DNA of 9,377 bases from DASWIV01 sp036397475 (GCA_036397475.1 DASWIV010000183.1:1-9377), one strand, 5' to 3'. Numbered from the stretch's first letter, positions 1 through 7,954 are shown. Numbers and translations are program-made. Notes: generated by a model from the letters alone, not told the origin.

Positions 1-1818
1 CGGTACGTTTGTCTCGAGGGTATAGATCGGCTCCATCAGAATTGGCTGGGCCTGTACAAATCCAGCTTTGAAGCCTTTTCTGGCGGCAGCCTTAAACGCT
101 ACTTCCTTCGAGTCTACCGGATGGTGCTTGCCGTCATAGACCGTGACCCTCACATCGACGACCTTGTATCCCGCAATTACCCCATCTTCCATTGTCTCAA
201 CGACGCCTTTTTCAACCGCCGGGATGAACTGCCTCGGGATCGATCCGCCGAAGATCTCGTCAACAAACTGGAATCCGGTACCTCTTTCAGCAGGCTCAAG
301 CCTCAACCAGCATTCGCCGAACTGTCCTGCGCCGCCGGTCTGCTTCTTGTGCTTGCCTTGTACTTCCGCCTTGCCTTTGATTGTTTCTCTGTATGCGATT
401 GTCGGAGGACGCTGATTTACATCCACACCGAACTTGTTCTTTAATTTTTCCAGGAGAACTTTCAGGTGAGCCTGTCCCATCGACGAGATCACCAGTTCCT
501 TGGTCTCCGCGTTTCGCTCATAACGGAAGCTGGGGTCTTCTTCGGAGATCCTCTGCAGGCCCTGCGAGAGTTTCTGTTCATCGTCGCGGCTGGCAGGTTC
601 TATCGCTACCCAGTACACCGGCTGCGGATAGTATATTTCAGGATAAACGATCGCTTTCGCCTGTTCGCATACCGTGTGGCCGGTCCGCGTTTCTTCCATC
701 TTCACGAATGCGCCGATTTCACCTGCATGAAGTTCCTTCACACCGATAGTATCCTTGCCCTTGATCTTCAACAGGCCCGAGGATTTTTCCTTCCGCTCAA
801 GCGAGGAATTGTACAGGTTTGTATCACCCGTAACTTTCCCGGACAAAACCCTGATTATATTCAGCCTGCCTGCGAACGGATCAACGATAGTTTTAAAACA
901 GAATGCGCTGAATGGCGCGTCTAAACCTGGCTCACGCGTGATCTCTTCCTCGCTGTCAATGCCATGGCCGACTGCCGGTGGGCGGTCCGCCGGGGATGGT
1001 AACAGGTTGACGATACCATCCAGCAGGTTGTGTATCCCGATGTTTTTAGTGGCGCTTCCGCAAAATACCGGAACGACATCTCCTGCTGCGACAGCTTTTT
1101 TCAAAGCGCCGTAAAGTTCCGCCTCGGTGAGTTCTTCATCAGCGAAGAATTTCTCCATCAGCGATTCGTCTGTTTCAGCGATTGATTCGATCAGTTCCTG
1201 CTTGTACGTCGCTACTTCATCGGCCAGATCAGCGGGAATATCGGTTTTCTCGGGCTTTTTACCGTCGCCCGGGAATTTCCACGCTGTCCCGGTAAGAAGG
1301 TCGATTACACCTTCAAGTTGTGCAGAGAGGCCTATCGGAATTGTAAGAATGGTCGGACGCCCGAACGCTTCCTTGACCGATTCGACCGCAGTATCAAAGT
1401 CTACATTATCCCTGTCCAGCTTATTAATGAAAATGAGGCGTGGCAGATTTAACTCAACGGCGTACCCGAACGCCTTCATTGTCCCGACCTCGACGCCCGA
1501 CATCGCGTCCACAACCACTACCGCGCCATCGACTCCGCGAAGCGACGATTTCGCTTCGAGTATAAAATCGGCATAGCCCGGTGTATCAACAAGCGATACT
1601 TCAGCATTCTTCCACGGAATCGGATAAAACGACGATGAGATCGTTATTTTTCGTGCGATCTCCTCATCCTGGTAATCGAGGACAGTATTCCCCGCTTCTA
1701 TATCGCCAAGTCGGGTTGTGTCCCCGATGTTGTAGATCATAGCCTCGCCAATGCTGGTCTTACCGCTGTCTCCATGTCCTACCAGCGCGACATTTCTGAT
1801 CTTAGTAATATCTGCCAC
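1..1818 (-). CDS. fusA: Elongation factor G, EF-G-2-like paralogue (C-terminus missing)
   Basis: Translational GTPase that moves tRNA and mRNA through the ribosome (translocation, possibly recycling). The frame is open from a GTG at 1818 to the window edge, giving 606 residues with no frameshift. The G1 P-loop GHGDSGKT is at residues 14-21, G3 DTPGYADF starts at 78, and G4 NKLD is at 132-135. Domain IV carries KKQTGGAGQFG (about 491-501) and HHPVDSKEVAFK, and the sequence stops just inside domain V (LMEPI, 594-598). EF-G proteins usually have about 680-700 residues, so roughly 80-90 are missing. Canonical EF-G reads AHIDAGKT and DTPGH; the GHGDSGKT and DTPGY variants, and the start directly at IRNVALVGH, fit the EF-G-like/EF-G-2 family found beside a canonical FusA in many bacteria. 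The symbol fusA is therefore approximate. The GTG start is supported by AGGAG 8 nt upstream. Confidence 0.95.
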   Translation of the reverse strand, partial: MADITKIRNVALVGHGDSGKTSIGEAMIYNIGDTTRLGDIEAGNTVLDYQDEEIARKITISSSFYPIPWKNAEVSLVDTPGYADFILEAKSSLRGVDGAVVVVDAMSGVEVGTMKAFGYAVELNLPRLIFINKLDRDNVDFDTAVESVKEAFGRPTILTIPIGLSAQLEGVIDLLTGTAWKFPGDGKKPEKTDIPADLADEVATYKQELIESIAETDESLMEKFFADEELTEAELYGALKKAVAAGDVVPVFCGSATKNIGIHNLLDGIVNLLPSPADRPPAVGHGIDSEEEITREPGLDAPFSAFCFKTIVDPFAGRLNIIRVLSGKVTGDTNLYNSSLERKEKSSGLLKIKGKDTIGVKELHAGEIGAFVKMEETRTGHTVCEQAKAIVYPEIYYPQPVYWVAIEPASRDDEQKLSQGLQRISEEDPSFRYERNAETKELVISSMGQAHLKVLLEKLKNKFGVDVNQRPPTIAYRETIKGKAEVQGKHKKQTGGAGQFGECWLRLEPAERGTGFQFVDEIFGGSIPRQFIPAVEKGVVETMEDGVIAGYKVVDVRVTVYDGKHHPVDSKEVAFKAAARKGFKAGFVQAQPILMEPIYTLETNVP

Positions 1819-1960
1819 TTTAATGACTCCTGTAAATTCAATTCGCCTGCTATTTTTAACAGGCAACACGGTATTTCCCACGTATTCCGTGAGTGAAACC
1901 GTGGAAACTTATCACATTTGGATACTATCGGCAAGTCACGATTTGGTTCAATCCACGAAT
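1819..1960 (-). other. Leader region of the EF-G gene with two possible hairpins
   Basis: This gap separates the lipoprotein stop codon from the EF-G start. Positions 1845-1864 form a stem GCCTGTT/AGCAGGC (one T-G pair) around an A-rich loop, 13 nt before the ribosome binding site. Positions 1867-1903 form an imperfect hairpin with an outer CACGGT/ACCGTG stem and an inner CACG/CGTG stem. Neither is followed by a T-run in the transcribed direction, so I see no terminator for the lipoprotein gene. Promoter candidates on the minus strand are weak (TTGCCG with TAAGTT after 17 nt, or TTGAAC with GATAGT after 16 nt). Read-through from upstream and a private promoter are both possible. Confidence 0.3.
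1827..1831 (-). promoter_or_regulatory. Ribosome binding site fixing the GTG start of the EF-G gene
   Basis: AGGAG on the minus strand lies 8 nt before GTG 1818-1816. No ATG sits at an equivalent place, and the first in-frame ATG (residue 27) would cut off the P-loop, so this site decides the start. Confidence 0.75.
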
Positions 1961-3337
1961 TTATTCAACCCTGATTCCCTGTATGAATGTCGCCGATTTG
2001 CCAGCGCCATCCGTCACCTCCAGCGCCAGATTGTATAATCCCGGCTCGACAGGACTCCGCCATATTATTTCCGGATTTGTCGTCACCAGTTCCAGCGACG
2101 TGATCCTTACGCCAATCGACGCGCACCATGGATAAGTGGCTGTTTCGGGATCATCAAGTGCCTCTACTTTAATGGCATAACTGCCTGATAGCGGGTCAGG
2201 TACCGAACTTGAGAACGGCGGTGAGCCTTCCAGTGTAAATTCTCTGTCCTCAGGGTCGGTCAGGGTAAATTTGTACGATCCCTCATACCCATTGAATACG
2301 AAATTCAATGCCTGAAGGTCCTCAGCCTCGAATCCGGTACTTCCGACAGCCAGGCTGTTGGTCAATCCGATTACTTCCGCATAATTGAAATACCCTCCCA
2401 GGTCGAGTAATTCCCTCGATTGCATCCTGATATTATGCGTGATGCCTGAATTGAAAAGGTAAGCGAAAAATTGGAATCCTGACTCATCTACCGGATAATT
2501 CTCACCATCCGGGATTACCAGCGACAGGTTGGTGTAAATCACCTCACCTTTTCCGAATTCAAACCTCAACGCGACCGGCATGGTCGAAAAATCCTCGTCA
2601 TTCGGCAGATTCGTAATTCCCCCGGTCTCGACATATCCCGATGCATCCATCGCAGCTATAACCGTTAAATCCTGGGAGACATCAATAATCGGTACCCATC
2701 CATCTTCATAAAAATCCGCATAAAAATTCGTGGATCCATTTGAAAACCTGGCAGACCGTTCCTTGTATGTGCCTTGAAGGAAATTTGTTCCAACGCTGTT
2801 GATTCCTGCATAAGGGTCCGGTTCCGGGATCGTGACCTCGTCGTTCCATATATAATTTAACGTCTCAATCTCCGAACCTATGAAAATAGCTGTCCCGCCA
2901 TCCTCGACCCACGATCTCATGAATATGTCGGTAGGATTGACCGAGACAGCGGATCGTGCCTCGAAGACGAGCACATCATATGCGCTCATCGAGGCTGAAT
3001 TGCTCCTTATCGATGGGGATACGCTGTCTGCTGTTATCAACCATTTGTCGAAGAAGTCGCTGTAGGTCGTTCCCGATTCTTCACTTATTCCCACCTTAGG
3101 CAGACTTTTTCCCTGTCCCGACCTCGCACCTTCCCTCAACGATCCTGCCTCGACTGTCCATTTATACGTCAGGTTCTTCCCATCGACCGCAGCGTTGAGC
3201 TTCACATCCGTATCCGGATCAACAATATCCCCCGGATCGAGAAAGATGTCGATGATTATTGGCCCCGCCGATCCCCCGCCGGAGCATGAGGCCAGGAGCA
3301 CCATTAAAATACAAATGGATATATATATTTTGTTCAT
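1961..3337 (-). CDS. Large lipoprotein: split Ig/PKD-like domain with inserted GATase/ThuA-like region
   Basis: I do not recognise this as a named protein. Its 458 residues begin with a lipoprotein signal (MNK, hydrophobic core 4-16, lipobox LASC with acyl-Cys18); the residue after Cys is Ser, which in enteric bacteria favours outer-membrane sorting. Residues 26-66 look like the first half of an Ig/PKD beta-sandwich (LTYKWTVEAGSL at its end). The expected second half appears only at the C-terminus, 419-458 (PGLYNLALEVTDGAGK). Between them, about 80-275 reads as an alpha/beta fold like GATase/ThuA proteins: YDVLVFEA (120-127), RSWVEDGGTAIFIG (141-154) and FGKGEVIYTNLSL (261-273). Residues 300-418 look like a further beta-rich domain (GSYKFTLTDPEDREFTLEG). 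The ATG is 18 nt after the Usp stop, so it is probably co-transcribed, with AGG as a modest ribosome binding site. Its function is unknown; a surface or periplasmic binding role is a guess. Confidence 0.85.
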   Translation of the reverse strand: MNKIYISICILMVLLASCSGGGSAGPIIIDIFLDPGDIVDPDTDVKLNAAVDGKNLTYKWTVEAGSLREGARSGQGKSLPKVGISEESGTTYSDFFDKWLITADSVSPSIRSNSASMSAYDVLVFEARSAVSVNPTDIFMRSWVEDGGTAIFIGSEIETLNYIWNDEVTIPEPDPYAGINSVGTNFLQGTYKERSARFSNGSTNFYADFYEDGWVPIIDVSQDLTVIAAMDASGYVETGGITNLPNDEDFSTMPVALRFEFGKGEVIYTNLSLVIPDGENYPVDESGFQFFAYLFNSGITHNIRMQSRELLDLGGYFNYAEVIGLTNSLAVGSTGFEAEDLQALNFVFNGYEGSYKFTLTDPEDREFTLEGSPPFSSSVPDPLSGSYAIKVEALDDPETATYPWCASIGVRITSLELVTTNPEIIWRSPVEPGLYNLALEVTDGAGKSATFIQGIRVE

Positions 3338-3355
3338 TTATACAACCTGTCTTTT

Positions 3356-4225
3356 TTACTTGAATAACATTACCGGCACTTTCTCTATCCTCACTACCGC
3401 TTCCGCAACAGATCCAAGGAAAAATTCCCTTACCGGCTGATCGCCGAATGCGCCCAGGCACGCCAGTGTATCCGTGTTCTTTTCAAGGTATCCGATGATA
3501 AATTCCGGCGCACGTTTCGATTCGGTGAAATTCTTGTATTCTGTATCGTACGCGTCGAGAATTGCTTTCGATTCCTCCACTATCTCCCCAACCTTTCTTG
3601 CATCCCCATCTACTGTAAGCACATTGACCGGTATGTCCATGCTTGAACCAATAATTCCAGCCCACGCCAGCGCCTGCCGGGAACGTGGACGGTTATCGAA
3701 TCCCACCGTGATCGATTTAAATTCAGTGTATTCGGTTGCCGCTATCAGGACAGGTGATTCTCCCTTTCTGATAACCGCCTCGCACGTCCCACCCCACATT
3801 CCTCCCTTGAATGCTTTCATCTCGCCGTAGAGTCCCATGAAAATCACATCAAACTCACGCGATTTTTCGGCAAGGTACAAGGGAGGGTTCGCTACAGCTA
3901 CAGAAGTGGAAATTTCCAGCTCATCATCAATCGCGTCATGAAACAATTCGGAAGCCGTAAGTTCATGGATCTTATCTTCCCCTCGTGAGATCAGCCTGGC
4001 TTTTAACTCGAGCTTTGCCTGTTCACGCGGGATCAGGTCTCCCAGTGTCCCTACAGCCTGAAGCGCCATAACGGTCATATCGAAAACCGGATTGGATAGC
4101 GCCCTTTCATCGGCGATATAAACCACACTTACGATTCCCGGTATACTTCGGGCGAATCGCAACGCATACTTGAGGGCAGAGGTTGAATTGTCGGACGCAT
4201 CGTACGGTACCAGGTATCTCTTCAT
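3356..4225 (-). CDS. Tandem-domain universal stress protein (UspA family)
   Basis: Cytoplasmic Usp protein of 289 residues with two Usp alpha/beta domains. Domain 1 spans about 1-163 (VPYDAS at 6-11, ESPVLIA at its end) and domain 2 about 169-289 (VGFDNR at 174-179, VPVMLFK at the end). Domain 2 has the exact nucleotide-binding pattern G-2X-G-9X-G-S (G258, G261, G271, S272). Domain 1 has a stretched version (G131, G134, then GGT at 145-147). In this family the motif binds ATP, and such proteins modulate stress or energy responses; the partner here is unknown. The frame opens further upstream at a GTG (4237), but ATG 4225 is preferred because GGAGGG lies 4 nt before it and MKRYLVPYD begins directly with the first Usp strand. 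The start is 11 nt after the stop of the chain-length gene, which implies an operon. Confidence 0.93.
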   Translation of the reverse strand: MKRYLVPYDASDNSTSALKYALRFARSIPGIVSVVYIADERALSNPVFDMTVMALQAVGTLGDLIPREQAKLELKARLISRGEDKIHELTASELFHDAIDDELEISTSVAVANPPLYLAEKSREFDVIFMGLYGEMKAFKGGMWGGTCEAVIRKGESPVLIAATEYTEFKSITVGFDNRPRSRQALAWAGIIGSSMDIPVNVLTVDGDARKVGEIVEESKAILDAYDTEYKNFTESKRAPEFIIGYLEKNTDTLACLGAFGDQPVREFFLGSVAEAVVRIEKVPVMLFK

Positions 4226-4229
4226 GATT

Positions 4230-4235
4230 CCCTCC
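4230..4235 (-). promoter_or_regulatory. Strong ribosome binding site deciding the Usp start
   Basis: GGAGGG on the minus strand ends 4 nt before ATG 4225-4223. It begins 1 nt after the TAG stop of the chain-length gene (4239-4237), so translation of the two genes may be coupled. It overlaps the longer open frame that starts with GTG at 4237 and so argues against that start. Confidence 0.85.
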
Positions 4236-4236
4236 A

Positions 4237-5583
4237 CTAATTGGTTTCAATGCCCGTATCGGAATAATTTGATTCCTTTAATCCTATCCAGATTGAACAC
4301 ATGAACAGCATAGTAGGGAGCAGGTATCCAAGTGTCTTCCAGCCTGTTATCACCGGCTTGTATGGGACTACCGCTTCATCGATAACCATCAGGGGAATAT
4401 TCTCATAATCTTCCCCAATTTTGAAATAATTCAAAAGCTTCTCGAACAGGTACACCTTCGACGTCGCCAGGTTCGCACGCCGGATCGCTGGACGGATAGC
4501 CCGCTCAAGTTCCGGGATTCTCGCGATCTTTTCATACGTCTCTTCAACCCGTTCCCGCTGGACAAAATCCTCTACATGATATTTTTGAAATTCCAGCGAT
4601 ACTTCGTTCACCTCGACATCAAGGCCAAGCTTGTACTGGTTTTCAAGGTAATTCTGGAGGAAGTTAATTTCGGTGGTCAATCGCGTTCGCGTATCGGAAT
4701 CCGGAGGAACCCCTTCACTGGCAAGGTCCAGCGACACCTTCATCAGGTCCAGCCTCAGGCGCATTCCCGCAAGGATCAGGTCCTGGAGGATATTTGTGTC
4801 CGGTGCCGATTCGGGTGCGTTTAACAGGTCGCGGCGATTCCTCTGCTGCCTTAGAACGTGGATAGCCTCCAGCGCGGCTTGCATCTTTACCTGGCTTAAC
4901 GCCTGCTGTTCCCTTGCTTCCGCGTAATTTTTCAGCCATTCCGATGGAGAAGCGATGATGTCAGGAATCTGATATTCCGACGCAAGCCTGGTCATTTCTT
5001 CCTGCGCTGCTTCGGATTCCTCCCTCGAACGTGCAAGCTCTGTTTCCAGAAGCCTGGATACGCTACCCAGCACGACTGCCCTCTGTACATAATTTTGAAG
5101 TCCGTACGCGAAACCATTACAGAATTCCGCCGCGAGTTCAGGATCCTTGTACGTGTATGTCAGCGTTATTGTCTTATAATCTCCATCGTATGAATAGCCT
5201 AGCAGCGATACGAAATTTTCATAGAAATCGAGTTCGCCTGTGTATTTTTTCGGATCGAACAGCTCAGTGAAATGATCCCCTATAGCTTCCCTGGCAATTG
5301 AGTTGGAATATACGATCCCATCATAATCGTACTGCGACTCGAATGGAGTTTCATCAATAAATATCGGGACTGGCTGGCCCGCAATCCGCTGGTCTTCAAA
5401 ATAACTGAGATCGTCCCTTTCCTTGAATACCAGGACCGCTTCCGCCTTGTACGCTTTCGGTCCGGTTAGCGGAATCCCGAATGAGTAAACCAGGCAGACG
5501 AGCGCAACGACCGCATATTTACGCCAGTGCCTTACAATTAAGTTATTTATAAACTCTTTTACCAACACGGATGAGGATATCAC
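4237..5583 (-). CDS. Wzz/GumC-type polysaccharide chain-length protein, no kinase domain
   Basis: Probable inner-membrane polysaccharide co-polymerase, a family that sets the chain length of O-antigen, capsule or exopolysaccharide together with a Wzy polymerase or export channel. The 448 residues give the typical two-helix plan: TM1 at about 23-40, a long periplasmic part, and TM2 at about 415-435 followed by a short tail. The periplasmic part includes a Wzz-like alpha/beta stretch (YKAEAVLVF at 45-53, ITLTYTYKDPELAAEFCNGF at 139-158) and a charged coiled-coil region at about 175-250 and 300-370. The pre-TM2 segment MVIDEAVVPYKP (399-410) matches the family's proline-rich motif. There are no Walker motifs or tyrosine tail after TM2, so this is not a Wzc-like kinase fusion. 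The start is uncertain: GTG 5583 (used here), GTG 5568 and TTG 5565 all lack a clear Shine-Dalgarno sequence. No glycosyltransferase genes lie in the window. Confidence 0.85.
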   Translation of the reverse strand: MISSSVLVKEFINNLIVRHWRKYAVVALVCLVYSFGIPLTGPKAYKAEAVLVFKERDDLSYFEDQRIAGQPVPIFIDETPFESQYDYDGIVYSNSIAREAIGDHFTELFDPKKYTGELDFYENFVSLLGYSYDGDYKTITLTYTYKDPELAAEFCNGFAYGLQNYVQRAVVLGSVSRLLETELARSREESEAAQEEMTRLASEYQIPDIIASPSEWLKNYAEAREQQALSQVKMQAALEAIHVLRQQRNRRDLLNAPESAPDTNILQDLILAGMRLRLDLMKVSLDLASEGVPPDSDTRTRLTTEINFLQNYLENQYKLGLDVEVNEVSLEFQKYHVEDFVQRERVEETYEKIARIPELERAIRPAIRRANLATSKVYLFEKLLNYFKIGEDYENIPLMVIDEAVVPYKPVITGWKTLGYLLPTMLFMCSIWIGLKESNYSDTGIETN

Positions 5584-5610
5584 ACGATGGGGTGAACTTG
5601 TACTGCAAAA

Positions 5611-5625
5611 CGAATCTGCGATTCG
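5611..5625 (-). other. Small hairpin between purF and the chain-length gene
   Basis: CGAATC-GCA-GATTCG on the minus strand is a 6-bp stem with a 3-nt loop, followed by TTTT. It lies just after the purF stop. The stem and T-run are too short for a confident terminator; it may be an attenuating hairpin or chance. Confidence 0.25.
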
Positions 5626-5633
5626 AATAGATT

Positions 5634-7232
5634 TCAGGTTTTGATTATTTTGGACTCCGTGTCAGAGTCGGATGCTTTCCCGTTACCTGATTCATCCTTC
5701 TCAAGCATGAATTTTCCGAGCCCGAGACGTGTCTGTGCGCTTATGGGAATCGGATAGTCGCCATCGAGACATGCCATGCACATTTCACTTTTATCGTGGC
5801 CGAATGCTTCCAGCATTCCCTCGCGCGAAAGATAAGCCAGGCTGTCTGCTCCGAGATATTCTCCAAGCTTTTCGTAGTTGTTTTCCTTGTTATAATACCT
5901 GCTTGCGATCAATTGCTCCTGTACCGCGGTGTCTATGCCGTAATAACATGGATTCAATACTGGTGGACTCGCCACCCTGAAATGCACCTCCACAGCGCCA
6001 GCGTCTCTGAGTAATTGAATGATCTGCTTCGACGTGGTTCCCCTGACGATCGAATCATCGACAAGAACGACCCGCTTGCCTCTCAATACCTCCGTCAAAG
6101 GATTGAGTTTCATCCGGACACCCAAAGCCCTGAGCCGTTCCTGGGGATTGATGAATGTGCGTCCTACATATCTATTTTTGATCAGTCCCTCTGAATAAGA
6201 GATGCCCGATGCTTTCGCGAATCCAATCGCATGAGGTGTGCCGCTATCGGGGACTGCAACCACAATGTCAGCCTCTACGGGAGCTTCTCTTGCAAGTATC
6301 TCACCCATTCGCTGTCGAATCTGGTGGATGCTTTTACCCCTGAAAATACTGTCAGGTCGGGCAAAGTAGATATATTCGAATGAACAGAGATTCTCCTGTC
6401 CAGGATTGGCCCTGGACCATCTGAGTACCCTCGGACCCGAACCATCGATTATCAGCGCGGTTCCGGGTTCGACATCGTGCTCGTACTTGGCACCGACAAT
6501 ATCGAGAGCGCACGTTTCACTCGCGACAACCCATCCTTCGTCCTCGCTGGAACTGATGAACGATCCAAACACGAGAGGACGTATCCCGGGATGGTCTCTT
6601 ATCGCGACAAGTTCCCGTGGCGTCTGGACAACCATAGCGAATGCGCCTCGGAATGTTGGAAGAGTCTGCATCAATGCCGACTCGATATCACCATCGTAGT
6701 AATAGTGGATCAGTCTCGCCATCAGTTCGGAGTCGGATGTGCTCTTCAACTCAATTCCGAGACTATCGCACTTGGCCCTTAGCTCTTTGGTATTTACCAG
6801 GTTGCCGTTATGGGCAAGGGCAACTGTCACGTATTCCTGTCTCGGACCATTGTTTCCGACCTGTTTATACCCCTCGACAAGAATAGGCTGCGCGTTTTCC
6901 TCGTTGGATGATCCGGTGGTGGAATATCTGACATGCCCCGACGCAATCGAACCTTTCAGAACGCTCAGCATTTTTTCGGTGAATACCTGGTTAACAAGTC
7001 CCATTCTTGCGTAACAGGCCATCTGGGAACCGGTGGATGTACATATCCCGGCCGATTCCTGTCCCCGATGCTGCAGCGCGAAAAGCCCGAAGTATGTTAT
7101 TCGCGCGACATCGGACTGCGGCGCGTAAACCCCGAATACGCCGCATGCTTCCTTCGGCTTATCGTCGGAATACAAATCCTGATTTGATTCGTTTGGAGAA
7201 AAATTATTTTCTGCCGAAAATGTTTCGGTCAC
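5634..7232 (-). CDS. purF: Amidophosphoribosyltransferase (glutamine PRPP amidotransferase)
   Basis: Catalyses the first committed step of purine synthesis: PRPP plus glutamine gives 5-phosphoribosylamine. The 532 residues contain an N-terminal nucleophile glutaminase domain, with Cys30 (EACGVFGVY) as the expected catalytic residue after propeptide removal, plus RGQESAGI (56-63), RYSTTG (102-107), NGNLVN (142-147) and Asp167. The C-terminal phosphoribosyltransferase domain carries the PRPP loop VLVDDSIVRGTTS (389-401). Cys283, Cys429, Cys485 and Cys488 match the spacing of the four [4Fe-4S] ligands of Bacillus subtilis PurF. The open frame reaches back to 7346 but overlaps purC; the chosen GTG at 7232 is 2 nt after the purC stop, with AGG 9 nt upstream inside the end of purC. 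This gives a 29-residue propeptide, longer than the 11 residues in Bacillus. The last 25 or so residues are a hydrophilic tail (ESGNGKASDSDTESK) beyond the usual core. Confidence 0.96.
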   Translation of the reverse strand: MTETFSAENNFSPNESNQDLYSDDKPKEACGVFGVYAPQSDVARITYFGLFALQHRGQESAGICTSTGSQMACYARMGLVNQVFTEKMLSVLKGSIASGHVRYSTTGSSNEENAQPILVEGYKQVGNNGPRQEYVTVALAHNGNLVNTKELRAKCDSLGIELKSTSDSELMARLIHYYYDGDIESALMQTLPTFRGAFAMVVQTPRELVAIRDHPGIRPLVFGSFISSSEDEGWVVASETCALDIVGAKYEHDVEPGTALIIDGSGPRVLRWSRANPGQENLCSFEYIYFARPDSIFRGKSIHQIRQRMGEILAREAPVEADIVVAVPDSGTPHAIGFAKASGISYSEGLIKNRYVGRTFINPQERLRALGVRMKLNPLTEVLRGKRVVLVDDSIVRGTTSKQIIQLLRDAGAVEVHFRVASPPVLNPCYYGIDTAVQEQLIASRYYNKENNYEKLGEYLGADSLAYLSREGMLEAFGHDKSEMCMACLDGDYPIPISAQTRLGLGKFMLEKDESGNGKASDSDTESKIIKT

Positions 7233-7234
7233 TG

Positions 7235-7954
7235 TCAGTTGCCTGCGCCTGTTCGGTTTAAGATTTCCTGGTACGCCCCTTCGACGTCGCCAAGATCGAA
7301 CCTGAACCGGTCTTTGTCGAGCTTCTTTCCAGTCTCGCGGTCCCATAGCCTGCAGGTATCCGGGGAAATTTCGTCCGCAAGGATAATGGAACCATCCGGA
7401 AGACGTCCGAATTCCAGTTTAAAATCTACAATATTAATTCCGATCGCTTCAAAAAATTCCTGCAGATATGTGTTTATCTTTCTCGCCTGGTCCCTTAAAT
7501 GCGCGATCTCGTCTTCGGTCGCGTAGCCCTGTGCCAGGATGTGATCGTCGTTCACTAGCGGATCGTGAAGGTCGTCATTTTTCAGATAAAATTCAACGAT
7601 CGCGAATGGAAGTACCCGGTTTTCCTCGAACCCAAGCCGCTTGACCATCGACCCAGCCGCGATATTCCGCACGACTACTTCCACCGGAATGATCTTCACT
7701 CCGCGTATTACCATCTCATTATTATTGAGGAGTTCTACAAAATGAGTCTTGATGCCGCGTTCTTCGAGATATGTAAACATCTTCGACGATACCCGGCAGT
7801 TAATAGTTCCTTTGCCCTCTATCGTGGCTTTTTTGATTCCGTCAAACGCGGTCGCCGAATCCTTGAATACCTGGATGTATAAACCATCCTGGTCTGTTGC
7901 GTAGACCCGCTTAGCCTTCCCTTCGTGTAAAAGGTCGCGTTTACTGATATCCAT
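7235..7954 (-). CDS. purC: SAICAR synthetase (phosphoribosylaminoimidazole-succinocarboxamide synthase)
   Basis: Cytoplasmic enzyme of de novo purine synthesis that joins CAIR and aspartate, using ATP, to make SAICAR. The 239 residues match the usual bacterial length of about 235-240. The N-terminal nucleotide-binding stretch LLHEGKAKRVY is at 8-18. The family signature IIPVEVVVRNIAAGS is at 88-102, a second signature IVDFKLEFG at 175-183, and the conserved DEISPDTCRLWD at 194-205. The ATG at 7954 follows a GGGTGAG ribosome binding site with 8 nt spacing. It is the first gene of the minus-strand run and is followed by purF after only 2 nt, so the two are surely co-transcribed and probably translationally coupled. 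It is divergent from the small lipoprotein gene. Confidence 0.97.
   Translation of the reverse strand: MDISKRDLLHEGKAKRVYATDQDGLYIQVFKDSATAFDGIKKATIEGKGTINCRVSSKMFTYLEERGIKTHFVELLNNNEMVIRGVKIIPVEVVVRNIAAGSMVKRLGFEENRVLPFAIVEFYLKNDDLHDPLVNDDHILAQGYATEDEIAHLRDQARKINTYLQEFFEAIGINIVDFKLEFGRLPDGSIILADEISPDTCRLWDRETGKKLDKDRFRFDLGDVEGAYQEILNRTGAGN

Noticed and set aside
466..924. 152-codon plus-strand frame
   Set aside because: It is antisense to the EF-G gene, which translates without interruption with conserved motifs.
7233..7346. Longer purF frame beginning at 7346
   Set aside because: It would overlap the end of purC by over 100 nt and add a basic, non-homologous leader. The GTG at 7232 lies 2 nt after the purC stop with an AGG upstream.
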